Assembly: GCF_963678635.1 (NCBI RefSeq) | Contig: NC_087067.1 | Coordinates: 43,807,829 to 43,871,828 of the forward strand | From: Symsagittifera roscoffensis | Taxonomy: Eukaryota; Xenacoelomorpha; Acoela; Convolutidae | Direction of reading: 5' to 3' | Length of the DNA: 64,000 nt | Shown: positions 1 to 11,089 of the stretch, one piece after another | How the letters are laid out: each line of letters opens with the position of its first letter | How positions within the stretch are numbered: the stretch's first letter is position 1 | Made by a program: the position numbers and the translations under genes | Notes under the pieces: generated by a model | The model's input: the letters and a program-made list of their open reading frames with translations, nothing else | Database searches by the model: none | Told to the model about the DNA's origin: nothing

Positions 1-1502
1 TTATCGAGACTGAAGCACAACCCGTCGACCTCTTGGAAAACATTCGACAAATTTGCCGCGTTTTCTGAGATCTCCTGTAAAACCTTCTCGAGGCTGATAA
101 CAAACGTTTTCAACGTAAGCTTCAAGTCATTGTCTACAGTGGCGACAAGCAGGAATCGGTAGCCTTGCACCCATATTTCAACAACGGTGACATGTTGGAA
201 TGGATACGTCCATTTTATGGGGTCAAAAACAGGCGGACTAAAAGTGATAGCATCCAACTCGGAAGAATACTCGACAAAAACGTCTTCGTTGTCAAGGTTA
301 AAAACTCCAAAAGCCCAGTAACGCGTTGGAGCTACTTGAAGGGCGTGATATGTCCAAGTACCTTTTCCAGACCGCTTCAGAATTGTGTAGATCTCTTTCG
401 TAAACCTGAACAGAATTTGATTCGAATCTGCATTAACAACACAACAATAGTTTGGATCACATGCAGAATATGCTATCGCTGATTTCCATTGATACTTTGA
501 CCGTTTTGGAAACTTTTCCTCAAGCATGTTAACCTCATTCCCATTGACGAGTGCAATGCACATCACTGAGTCAGTAGCGCTCAAAATTAAGTTGTCCGCC
601 TTGAAGTGATTCACGGTCTCATAAAAAGTTATTTTTTCCAGCTGAAATTGAAACCGCCCAGGATAAAAACGTCTGTCCCCGATGCCGTCTAGGAAGCCAG
701 AAATTGCGCGGTTCAATTCCAACTCAAAATGAGCCTCGCATTTTGCGATATGCTCCTGGAACTCTCGAACATATCCTTTCGACGCTTCCAAAAAGACTGT
801 GCGTCTAGATAAGCCCTCATCTTTGGAGCTCGACACTTCTTCTGAAACTGAGTCAATACTTTGCGTTAGCTCCAGGCATGACTTGCTTAACAAACTCCTC
901 AATTTCACTTGCTGTTGTCCCAATTTTTCAAGGTCCTCCTTGTCGTCCGCGCAATACTTCTCTAATTCATCAACCCATTGAAGAGAATTTCTAATGCGAG
1001 CTTGGACATCAGAACTGTGACAAACTTTAAGCATCATTTCGACCAGAGCTTCCTCGACTTGATTCGCATTGGTGTACTTCGATTCAGATTTTTTTGATTC
1101 AAAATAATCTTGAACCGACTTCAACGACTTAGCTCCCTCTTTGTACTCGACGTCCAACTCATCTAGCATAGAATGAATCTTCTTCTTGCACTCAATGGCA
1201 ATTTTTGCAATGTTTTCAATATCATGTTGTTCTGATATATGCTTGATTGTACATTGCACGCACAGAAACAGTTTACAGTTCCTGCAGTAGTTCGTGCAAA
1301 TAATTTTGTGCACTCCACAAATTATTATCTCCTGGCCGTCGAATTGAGTGACGTCATGTTTTTTCCTCACGTGACTCAGAACGCAGAACTGACACAGAAT
1401 GGCTACTGTGTTTTCATTTTGAGGAGATAAGCACGATTTGCACTTGAACAAATCGGTCTCGTCTGAGGAGCAAACTTCGCACTCAATGCACAACGGGTCC
1501 AT
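1..1502 (-). CDS. TRIM-like B-box zinc-finger protein, 5' part (runs off left edge)
   Basis: Reading the minus strand from the ATG at 1502-1500 gives about 500 codons without a stop up to the window edge, so the 3' end is missing. An in-frame TAA lies two codons before the ATG and fixes the start. Residues 8-50 form a Cys/His cluster like a B-box type 1. Residues 62-93 form a canonical B-box 2 (C62, H65, C73, C76, C81, C84, H88, H93). Residues about 95-260 are charged and helical and suit the TRIM coiled coil. The later part (about 280-500) is beta-rich and unrecognised, perhaps a propeller-like ligand domain. No RING finger precedes the B-boxes, so a ubiquitin-ligase role is not shown. Family members are usually scaffolds or E3 ligases. 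Family assignment is firm; the exact orthologue is unknown. Confidence 0.85.
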   Translation of the reverse strand, partial: MDPLCIECEVCSSDETDLFKCKSCLSPQNENTVAILCQFCVLSHVRKKHDVTQFDGQEIIICGVHKIICTNYCRNCKLFLCVQCTIKHISEQHDIENIAKIAIECKKKIHSMLDELDVEYKEGAKSLKSVQDYFESKKSESKYTNANQVEEALVEMMLKVCHSSDVQARIRNSLQWVDELEKYCADDKEDLEKLGQQQVKLRSLLSKSCLELTQSIDSVSEEVSSSKDEGLSRRTVFLEASKGYVREFQEHIAKCEAHFELELNRAISGFLDGIGDRRFYPGRFQFQLEKITFYETVNHFKADNLILSATDSVMCIALVNGNEVNMLEEKFPKRSKYQWKSAIAYSACDPNYCCVVNADSNQILFRFTKEIYTILKRSGKGTWTYHALQVAPTRYWAFGVFNLDNEDVFVEYSSELDAITFSPPVFDPIKWTYPFQHVTVVEIWVQGYRFLLVATVDNDLKLTLKTFVISLEKVLQEISENAANLSNVFQEVDGLCFSLD

Positions 1503-1529
1503 GAATTATCCATGAATTAGGCCATGATA

Positions 1530-1543
1530 CTTGAAAAAAAAAA
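1530..1543 (-). promoter_or_regulatory. Splice-acceptor-like site 27 nt upstream of the B-box gene start
   Basis: On the minus strand a run of ten T residues is followed by CAAG ending at 1530, which matches a 3' splice site. The main ATG follows 27 nt later, after two other ATGs. It could be the end of a 5'UTR intron or a trans-splice acceptor. Confidence 0.4.
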
Positions 1544-2379
1544 CAAGTTCGTAAGTTGCAAAAATATACGCTGCAATCAGATCATACTGGAAAATTAACT
1601 ATACAAATACATTTCTATCAAGTGAAAGCATGTACTTCATTTATTGCTCCGACCAGTGAAAGCTAGGAACTTTATATTAGGTTGATTTTTTTTTCACGTA
1701 AAGTCAGGTACTAAAAATAAACGTCAGCTATGGTCAGGTCAAGTGATATATCATATATAAAACATTTTAGGCGCAATTCCATTGATATTTAAAAATTTCC
1801 TCGGTATCAAGAAAAACTGGTTCAAACAAATGGCTTTTTAGAACAACTTATAGCAAACAACGACAGTTAACGAGAAAATCGATTCACGCTATTAGACTAA
1901 AAACAGTTTTAATCCCTAATGAAGCTTCGAAAACTAACTTTTGAAGATTTAGTTAGCACCAATTATGCACTACAAAACATAGACGACAGACAGTTGAAAA
2001 AAAAATCAATTAACGCAAGGAAACAAAAGAGAAAAACTGACTTGCTTTTTTTTTTGAAAAAACTTCTACCTTACAATTTCAAATTAAAAATCCATGGCGT
2101 TACAGCTCTTTAATTTCAAGAACAAATAATAATTGACACAATTTTAAAAAAATTAACTCAATGGGAAAAAACTGGATATAAGTAAAGTTTTTACACAGAG
2201 GTGAAGCGGAGCTTCCCACCACTTGCGATACAACACAAACATAGAAGAAAAAAAAACATTTAATGTTGAAAAAAAACTAGGTGAACCAAAATTTTCGTAT
2301 GTCTCGACAGAAAATAATTATGGGCCCAGCTAAAGTTGGAGATACATGCTTGATATTATATGAATTACTGATGCGGCAC
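1544..2379. other. Non-coding upstream region with dispersed repeat copies
   Basis: No convincing gene is present. The piece at about 1,960-2,125 is a diverged copy of 5,150-5,310 (shared phrases around GACAGTTG, CTGACT and AGCTCTTTA). The phrase AAGCGGAGCTTC near 2,203 recurs at 15,804, with a weaker form near 6,755. Long A and T runs are common. Confidence 0.5.
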
Positions 2380-3660
2380 CAAAAATGTGATTTCAAAAGT
2401 GGGACTTTGACCAAAACCGTAGTGGTTTCTCTTCTAAAAATAAGTAAGAGCAAAAATTTTTGAGGTAAAAAATTTCCCTAGAAAATAACAATTCTCTTAC
2501 AAAAAATTAAGGAGTGGCCGCTTCTGCAGGAACAATTATCGTAACCGGTTCTTTCAATTGAACTTTTCATCTCAGATTTGATTGTGAAAATTTTAGGAAG
2601 ATTAAAAAAAATTCGAAAAAAAACTGTCAAAAGTTTCAAAAACGGTAAAAAGACTTTATAAAACTCAAAACTTTTTCTGCGGAAAGAAAGTTGTGGCCGC
2701 TTAAGCAGTGAAAATTGCATAATTCAACCTGAAAACTAGAACGGTAGTTTTCGCGTAAATCAAACAGTTTTCAAACAAATGTCCAATTTTGAAAACAATA
2801 ACTTATTTAAAGGTCATAACTTTTGTCTCAAACAAACTGGGTATAGTCAATTATAAAAATAGGATTTAAACAAACTGTTGTTTAGATTTAACCTATAATA
2901 TTGGATTTGGCAGGATAGTAGGCGAGAACAGTCCAAATAAGATCAACAAATCAAAAATTTGACGTTTCCGGGAATCATAGCTTTTTTTGCAAAAAAAGCT
3001 CACCGCTTATGCAGAAGGGATTCAAGCAACCTGTAATTTTGGCTGAACTTAAAATCTCAGACTTGGTAGCGTAGTTCTCGATAAAATTAAAAAACTTTAA
3101 GAAAAAAAAACGGTGAAAAAATCTAAACTTTGACTTGTCCGAGGGCCGTATCTTTTGGTAACAGAAACATTCGGGCGTATTTGCATTGGCAAATGATCGT
3201 CCCACAGCCCGTTCTTTGAATTGAACTCAAACTATCAGATATGACAGGGTAATTTTCGAGAATATTCAAGAAGTTTAAGAAACGGCCAATAAACTTTGTG
3301 AGTGGCCGCTAAAAAACAGGGAAGCTTTCCACTAAAAAGCTTCATTGTTCTCCATTGAACCCAGAGTGTTATCTCCATTAAACCCACAATATCCGATTTT
3401 TGAGGTTAGTTTCCGGGAAAAGTCCAAAAGATTCACAAAACGGTCAAAAATTAACAATTTGTTTATTCCAAGGGCCATGACTCTATGTCAGAAAAAGTTA
3501 GGCATAGCCACTTATGTAGGGAATTTTTCAAACCGTATACTTGAAACCAAAAACTCAGACTTGAGAGGGATAGGTTTCGAGAAATTGATTGACGAAGTCT
3601 GTATACAGAGTGATGAAAAGACACTTAAGGGGAGAAGGCGGCACAATAGGGAGTAAGCGG
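2380..3660. repeat. Degenerate tandem repeat block
   Basis: The same phrases recur several times with variation: a GGCCGCTTNTGCAG-like word near 2,515, 2,695, 3,001, 3,304 and 3,507, a CTCAGACTTG-like word near 2,572, 3,055 and 3,555, and a GGGCCRT word near 3,142 and 3,472. Spacing is irregular (about 180-306 bp), suggesting an old satellite that has decayed. Short open frames here overlap the repeats and look like chance. Confidence 0.45.
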
Positions 3661-3834
3661 TCTTTCAATTGATAGCACTTTTTTAAAATCAAAAGTTTCT
3701 GAGAAAAACTTAAATTTTTCCAAAAAATTTGAAAGTAATTTTCCAAAAAAAAAATAAATTTCAAACCAATTGACCAACAAACAAACAACTTGAGCGTTAA
3801 AATTGGGTTTCCCTTGAAACGACTTAAAATTAGA

Positions 3835-3990
3835 TCATTAAGTCGATAAAAATAAGGCCGAAAAAAATTTGGGCCGACGAACTTTTTAGCGGAACAAAAA
3901 AAATGTAGGATTAAGCCAAAAAAACAATTCCAATACGTGACAACTAAGCCAACAACAGATATACAGACAAAAAATCGGCCGAAAAAAATA
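3835..3990. repeat. Dispersed repeat, copy 1
   Basis: Resembles 5,015-5,110: both carry AATAAGGCCGAAA/AATAAGCCGAAA, then a GGCCGA word, an AGCTTT/ACTTTTT stretch and a run of A with TATAGGA/TGTAGGA. This looks like an old interspersed repeat present twice within about 1.2 kb. Confidence 0.4.
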
Positions 3991-4084
3991 TAAAGTGAAG
4001 TATAGTGGAATTACAAATTGAAATAGTCGAAACAAATGAAAACCTAGAAAGCAACTGAATTGAAACTGCATTCAGGAAAAAAAT

Positions 4085-4270
4085 CTAAGATAGGGGCAAC
4101 TAAGCCGACAAAACATAAGCAGAAAAATAACAATCCGACAGTTTTTTTGAAACGGAATATTTCCCGTTTGAAAAAAAAAACCGGCCCTGCTCAGATTCAA
4201 ATCCAGGACCTTTGCTGTCCCAGGCGTAAATGTTATCTCCAGACTAAGTGTACCGGAGACGCTAAGAAAA
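4085..4270 (-). repeat. tRNA-headed SINE-like element, copy 1
   Basis: Read on the minus strand, 4,265-4,183 resembles a tRNA-derived head. It has an A-box-like TAGTCTGGAGA and, about 45 nt later, a B-box-like GGATTTGAATCTG. A body follows with CTGTCGGATTG and GTCGGCTTAGTTG. The same head-plus-body order occurs at 5,690-5,865. It does not fold as a full tRNA. Confidence 0.5.
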
Positions 4271-4374
4271 TTGAACTCATAAAGAACCAAGGTACCAAAT
4301 GACTCTGTTAAACAAACTGTTAACCCGAAAAAAGTCTATATTCCGGTTTGATAACGCTAGCTAATCGCAAGCGT

Positions 4375-4680
4375 AATTACGCTGGGAAATCTGAAAATTA
4401 AATACCTTTTTCTAAATTAGAAATCGATCACATTTTTCGTGACCTTTACACTTTCGTAATTGGAGAGTGCAACTGGAGAACGCCCTTTTGTAACTGGAGA
4501 GCGCGATTTGTGAACTCAAATACTGCAAATATATCTAGAGGCATTCATAACTGCTTTAATAAGTTTGAATGTAAATATGAGAGTATTTAAAGACTTTTCC
4601 TAAGAAAAACGAAACAAGAAAATCATTTAGAGCAATATAAGAATCCGAACTAGGTTCAGCGGCTCTTAAAATTTTCAGAT
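4375..4680. repeat. Dispersed direct repeat, copy 1
   Basis: Diverged copy of 5,393-5,690 at an offset of about 1,018 bp. Shared landmarks are GCTGGGAAA, a CGTAATTGGAGAGTGC/CGTATTTGGAGAGTGC word, GCATTC with AATATGMNNG, and an A-rich tail with AATATAAG/CTATATAAG. Confidence 0.5.
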
Positions 4681-5014
4681 CGACACAAAGGCGAAACAGC
4701 GTTTGGCATCATTCGCGATACAGCGCAAGGGCATTATTGCAATCTAGCGAATAGAAAGAGACAGAAATAACAAACTCGAACAAATTTGGAAAAAGGAGTA
4801 TTTTGAGCAAAAACAGTAAAAAAAAAAGCTACCAGAATTAAACCAGCTTCGTACTTACCGAGCTACTACTCCGGCAACTATTGAGTCGAAAACCAAAAAT
4901 GCCAGAAATTGTTTTCATCGAAAAATTTGAACAACAGAAACCACCTGAAGTTTTCAAAAAACATCAACCTTTTTTCATTTTTTACTTTTGAACCTACACT
5001 AATCAGATTGAAAC

Positions 5015-5310
5015 TAAGCCAATAAAAATAAGCCGAAACCATTTAGGCCGAATAAAGCTTTACGCGAAAAGAAATATAGGAAAACCAAGGAAGATATACA
5101 ACGAAGAGGTATCAATTTTACAAATTACAGGACCAAACCAAAATCACTAGCATGTAAGATGATAACTGCTGACACCACAAGAACGTAGCCGACTGACAGT
5201 TGGAAAAATTAATGAAGCCAAGGAAGTAAAAAAACTGACTAGTGTTTTGAGAAAACTTGAAACTTTCGAATTTAGAAGAAAAAATATGAGCCCTTAAAGC
5301 TCTTTACTTT
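5015..5310. repeat. Dispersed repeats, second copies of 3,835-3,990 and 1,960-2,125
   Basis: The first 95 bp match the repeat at 3,835. From about 5,150 the sequence matches 1,960-2,125, ending in the shared AGCTCTTTA. A weaker related stretch lies at about 9,545-9,660. Confidence 0.4.
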
Positions 5311-5392
5311 TCAAAAAAAATTATGATGGGTGATGTTTTGATAAAAATTAATCCAATTTGATTATTGAACTATTGGGTCAATAGGTAAATTT

Positions 5393-5690
5393 CATTTCGC
5401 TGGGAAAACTATGAAATAAATTCCATTTTCGAAACTAGAAGTCTTTCATGTTTTTTAGCGCCAATTCCACGTTCGTATTTGGAGAGTGCTATTTACGTAA
5501 ATTTCAGCAGATGATTTTCAATTGAACTCATAAAAGGCATACATACCTAAGTGCATTCCTAAATGCATTAATATGCTCGAATGCACATTCGTAATTATTA
5601 GAGCGTTTTAAGATTTTTTTCCTGAAAAAAAAATTAGAAAACAAACACCAAGACCTATATAAGTGTCTTCACTGTATTAGTCATCCCTGA
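5393..5690. repeat. Dispersed direct repeat, copy 2
   Basis: Second copy of the repeat at 4,375-4,680, carrying the conserved TTGGAGAGTGC word and the A-rich end. A SINE-like unit follows directly. The copies are well diverged, so the duplication is old. Confidence 0.5.
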
Positions 5691-5865
5691 AAAGTCCCCA
5701 ATAAGACAATTAAGCCGACACAGCATTGGCAGACAAATGAAAGTCCGACAATTCAATTTTCAATTATACTGAAAAAAACAAGGTCCGACCAGGACTCGGA
5801 CCCCAAACCTAAGGGTACAAAGGTTTCCACATTACTTCTAGGCCAGGTAGGAAAACTTCTCGAAG
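5690..5865 (-). repeat. tRNA-headed SINE-like element, copy 2
   Basis: On the minus strand 5,855-5,785 is tRNA-like: GGCCTAGAAG near the A-box position, a possible anticodon stem AACCT/AGGTT, and a B-box-like GGGTCCGAGTCCTGG. The body (GTCGGACTTTC, GTCGGCTTAATTG) matches copy 1 at 4,085-4,270. The oversized anticodon loop and absent acceptor stem argue against a functional tRNA. Confidence 0.5.
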
Positions 5866-8800
5866 TTGCTAAGGTTCAATAATAAAGCAACTTCACATTT
5901 TCTTGCAGATGTGTAAGGAAAGTGTCTTACAAGAATGAAGTCTAATTCCACGGTTATGAACCACTTGTTCTCGCAAGTGTAAAAAGTAAAACCGGAAAAA
6001 AAATTTGTTTCATAAATCAACGTTATAACAACATTTAAACAACACACCTGATCACTATTGGGAAGAAACTTACTGACAAAACTTATCCGAATTACTGAGG
6101 CATACCTTTCGATGACGATAAAACACGATAATTCAACATTTAAATTGTTTTTCCGACCATTTCAAAAATGCGGAGAAACTTTGTATTCGGGTGTGATTTA
6201 GTTTTTTTTTCTTTTTTGTTTTCCTCGAAAAATCAGGTACCACAAACAATCATCGAATTATGCATCATATTAAAGCCCTTTCTCTCATAATTCGAAAGAC
6301 AGTTTAGAATTTAAAAAAAAAATTTTGTCAAGGTCGAGAAAAACCGTTTTGAAATTTTGAATTTTCGGTCTAATTTCCGGCTAATAAGGTCAGCATGCAT
6401 GCTAAAAAAATCGCCTTTTTAAGCCGCAAAAACTTAGTTTCACTCAAGCAAAGTTAGTTTTTAGGGTTTTTAGCGCCATTTTGGAACTCCAAATTTTCAA
6501 AGTTGTTTTCAAATAGGCCTATTCGACAGCGACTGTCGAATATGAATAATTTCTATTTTTTGGTTCAGATCTTTTGTTACACAGTACACAACAAACGACA
6601 CTGTTTGAAGAAAAAAAAATGTTGAGTTTTTGTTAAGATTATGGTCTGAACATTGTGCTATTTGCACAGTAACCAGCTATCCTTGTTTTTAATTGACGCT
6701 ATATTTCAACAAGAAACTGCCGTGGGATTTAAGAAAATAAACGTTACTCAGGAGGGAGCTAGAGCTTCGCACAACTTGCGCTTCAGCAGAAGATAGCATG
6801 ACAAAATCAGAACATAATAAGTAACTATTTGAACAAAAAGACGAAAAAATCTGCCAAAACAATGATACATTTGTCTCAAATGAATTTCAATTGGCAAAAA
6901 ACAAGCCAATAAAGACATTTCCGGCGCTTAATTAGCATCATCGCCCCGTAGAACAAAAGTTACGAAACGGTAACTACGCCAGCAATACTTGGGTGGACGA
7001 CGCAGGCAGGGCGGGGAAAAATGCTACCAAATGCAAAACATTCCTTTCCCCTCCCATCTTCATTATCGTAAAAAGATACGACCGCGCCTTTTCAGCATAA
7101 GCTGAAGTTTTCTACAGCGAACATCCAAAAAAACTGAAGGTAACTGAGTTAAGGTAACTTAAGCACTTAACTGATCTTAGAACATTTGGATCTTCTATGG
7201 TCAATTTTTTGAGTTTCAAACATTTTCTACTTTTGAGACAACTGCAAACCGTTGGTTTACTTTCTTGTATTATGTTATACATTAACTATAAGAATAAGAA
7301 ACCAGTGGTAAAGGGACGAGTAATTTTTGCGTCCATTCGAAACAATTCACTGAAATTTATTAGTATTTAAAGCGCGATCTTTGCAGTTAAAATGTTTTGG
7401 TTAAAATCCAATCAAATATTTATGGCGTTTCTTTTCTCTGCTATCAATTAATCAAATCGTTTCTTCAATTTATACGAGAAGCAAAAAATGAGTCATATTG
7501 GTCTCGTCTCCTTCCAGTCCAAAGAACGACGTAATTTCCACTTGTCATAGCCACAAGTATGCGGGATAAGTAAAGATGAAATCTTAAGGCTGTTTAAAAA
7601 ATGGCAAGTTGGTACGACTGAACAAGTCAGGCAAAAGGGAAGTGGTACTTTCTAAGCGGGCTGGAAGGCAAAACATTTATAATGGCATGGCTTCGACAAG
7701 GAACATGGTTGCTTAAAGTGTGGTCTTGTTTGAAAAAAGTTGTTTGATTATCAAAAACGAAACTAGGCACTCCCTCTTGGTTAGTAGAGTTTAGGAAGGT
7801 TTGATTGGAGGGGTCAAAACCCAATGTTGGCATATTTTAAACAAGGGGTGTTTTAAACACTTGTTTTTTTACAATTTGTTTTACTATATATTTTTTCAAT
7901 CTTGAAAACAACTGGTTGAATTGGCTCTCACTCTAATCTGCATTGCACCTTCGTCAGCCGGATTCAAGCGAGTTTTCAGTTCGATGGGCTTTTTGCATTC
8001 AGAATTGCGCAATAGACTATCACTGGAGAAAGTGGGGAAGTAAGCCTTCTGCCTATGAGTGCTTAAAGAAAAATTTTAATCATTATTCATGAATTAATTT
8101 TTTCGTTTCCAGTTTTTACCGCTTGAGTCTGTTATGGAGTTCTAAATCATTGCTGTGAGAAGATCAGATGTTTTAAACATGTTTAAAACGTTTTAACGTT
8201 TTTTATGGAAAAAATACACTTTTTTGCCAACACTGTCAAAATAACAGTTGGGCAAAACTGCCTTCGGTTCTTCTCCAAAATATTTTAAAATTGATGAACG
8301 TACTGGACGTACTCAATACTAAAAAGCTATTGCGCAAAAAAGTTTCTGTAAAATATCAATAGGGTGAATAATCCTCTATAGAATCCAAACGCTCATTTAA
8401 TTGTAGTAGAAAATTTTTTTTACAAAGTATGCTTAACGTTTTTTCTATATCAGAGCTCTAGGAGAACGATTGGAAATCTTCCGCTTGTGATGGGAGGCGA
8501 AAATTTTTCAGTTGGGGAGGGCATCGTGTAGAACTCCACAGTTGAATTTTCTTTATCGAGAATTTCCGTCCTGAAAACAAGTGGTGGCTCGTGGAACATT
8601 TCATTTAGATAGTTACTCAAGCACCATAGAAGAAATCCACATTTGTACAATTCCAAATTAGGGAAGCCCTATTGTGCATCATTTGGGAGATGCTTTCATT
8701 AAAAAAAAGTTGAACGTTCGTCTCCCTGAAAAGTTATAAGCGGATGAGTCACGAAATGCGCATGTATGCAGCTTCAATTTTGTGGCTTTTATTGTATTTA

Positions 8801-9995
8801 TGCATAAAAATATTCTACATTCAATATTCTACAAGTGGGGATTTTTTTTCAGACAAAAGAAGTATTAAAGAGAGAAGTTAGATTAAGCACGGACAAGGAT
8901 GTAGAATGTGCCGAGTAAAGATGACAGAGGCCATCCAGAACAAGTGCTCGCATTGGGTTTGCTAATCACGACGGCTTGTTAGGTGTAATGGGGTTAAAAA
9001 ATGTGTTTAAGAAAAGAAAACTTAGTGAACTGTTTGTCGAACTCGGCTATTTTCGAGGTGGAAATGATCTTTTTAGAGCCCAATTGGATGCAGCGCCAAC
9101 ATGCAATAGGCCTAGATCCAGTTAGAGCGCGTACCCATTTCTCCCATTTCTGGCATCCAAGGTAATCACTGAATGAATTCACGCGGAATTCACACAGTCC
9201 CATGCAGGCGCTGGAGCAGGTCACGCAATTTGATTTTTTCAAAAGCTGGCTGACAATTAATTTGGGAAACTAATTCAGATATTGTTTAACGTGAGTGCAA
9301 AGTTGATTCCAAGGGATGATTATGCTGGAGCTAAAAAAAATACCTGAGTTCTGAGAAAAAGGCGACGTGAATCGGCGGTAACAACAGGTGGGTAACGTGT
9401 CACCCTGAGTATCCGATCCAAGAGGAATTTCTAGACAGCGGCGATAGAAGAGGCACAGCGACAAAAAAAACGACTAAATTGCCGCTAATCAGCCATAAAA
9501 AATTTAGTTATTTCAAGACAACCAATGAATAACAAACCAAACACCAACAGCAGAAGTATATAGCCAACAACTATTTGAGAAATTGTCGATGAACAAAAAA
9601 TGCCAATTTTTCATATGTCAGCGAACAGATTAAATAGCTTGAAGCTCTTCCATTTTTAAGAATCATTTTATGTTGCGACTTGTAGATAAAACTAATCCAA
9701 GTTGAAAAAAAAACTTGAACAAAAAGTTCAAACCCACAGGGAGTTCGTAACATTAAAATCCATTTTCAAAACTCAAGTCAAGCGACATTTCTTGTAGCAA
9801 TTTCTCCTTTGTAGCTAAGCATCTTTGCCTTAAAATCTAACTCAAAATAATTTGCTTTACGATGTCAAAAACACTAAAAATAGCTTTTAACTCGCTGGGT
9901 TAGGAAAAAAGCTACGCTCAGAAGAAAAAACTCGGTAAACCCAGGCACTTTACAGCAACAACACTGTTTTTACTGATTAAAACGACTTCAGTCAA
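5866..9995. other. Non-coding, AT-rich; no gene recognised
   Basis: Short open frames (60-82 codons) on both strands show no family likeness and no splice-supported partners. An inverted repeat ATTCGACAG-CGA-CTGTCGAAT sits at 6,521-6,541. The repeat phrase seen at 2,203 recurs weakly near 6,755. Confidence 0.5.
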
Positions 9996-10008
9996 TAAGA
10001 AAGAAGGA

Positions 10009-10043
<35 letters not shown>
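9996..10043 (+). repeat. GAAA microsatellite
   Basis: About twelve GAAA/AAGA tetranucleotide units with one GGAA variant near the left edge. The word GACTTCA lies on both flanks. Confidence 0.95.
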
Positions 10044-10044
<1 letters not shown>

Positions 10045-11089
10045 CTTCAATTGACCCATTAGGGATTTAACAAAGCAAGAGTGAAATAATTACGTAATTT
10101 ACATAAAAGGCATTTAAAATTGAAATGTGTTCATTATATAAATTTAAGCCTTGACGATCAGTCTGAACTTACTTACCCATGTGAATAATTTTCACCAGAC
10201 AGAACTTTTATCGGTGCTATCTAATCGCTCTAAAGAAGGACCATCCATTTTAACAATTCACGAAGTCATTAATCAATATAATGAACTCTTAGAAAAAGTT
10301 TAGCTGGACCGTATTTGAATCTTTAAATGTGTTGCGTCGAAATAACTGCAATCTAACAAATCAGGAGCAACTTCTTGCGGGTTAGGCAGAAAGAAGCAGA
10401 GCCTATATCACTCATTAAATAAGGTGAGCGTGGATAACTCCCTTCAAAAATATATTTTGGTTGAAAACTGTTTCTACTATTTAACAATTTTGAGTTTGCG
10501 GCAAAAATCAGATGAAAGCTGATAAAAATTTAGCCGAAATAACAATAAACGAAAAAAAATAAACTATTTTTACAATCAGAAAACTTTTTTGTGATTCGGA
10601 ACTTTCAAATTGTCATACCTAACACAAAAAAAAACGACTAAATTAATATGATACTTGCGTGTAACGCACCTCCATTGCTTCAAACAGATTAGTGAGCGTG
10701 AAATTTACCTATTTATAAGATGTATGAAAAGAACAACGCAACTATTACAATAGACGGGTGAACCCACTAACGCTTTTGCTTTCAACAATTGAACGATAAA
10801 AACAATTTCAACTAGGTTTTTTAAAGGCTTTTCAAACTAAAATGGTCAAATCTATATTTAGGTACAAAGTTTCATCAAGCAATTTCGCTGAAAGAGAAAA
10901 AAATAACATCAAATGCTTAAAAAAAATTAAAAACTTCCTGGAAAACTAGCGCACGATTCGCACCTACGGTGCTTCAAATAGATCGTGGAACGTTAAAAGA
11001 GCTTCCTAAAACACGTACTAAAAAAGCGACATTTAATGCAACTGTGAAGATAAACTGGGCTCATCTATCAGGGGTTTCTATTTCAAAAA
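10044..11089. other. Non-coding, AT-rich; nothing recognised
   Basis: No open frame above background and no structured element. It leads into the satellite array, whose first degenerate monomer starts near 11,090. Confidence 0.5.

Noticed and set aside
5785-5855. A functional tRNA gene
   Set aside because: B-box and a possible anticodon stem exist, but the anticodon loop is oversized and the acceptor stem is missing; it recurs as part of a longer repeat, so it is SINE-like.
5838-9753. Several 60-82 codon open frames on the minus strand
   Set aside because: Composition follows AT-rich background, no motif, no splice signals joining them and no codon bias.
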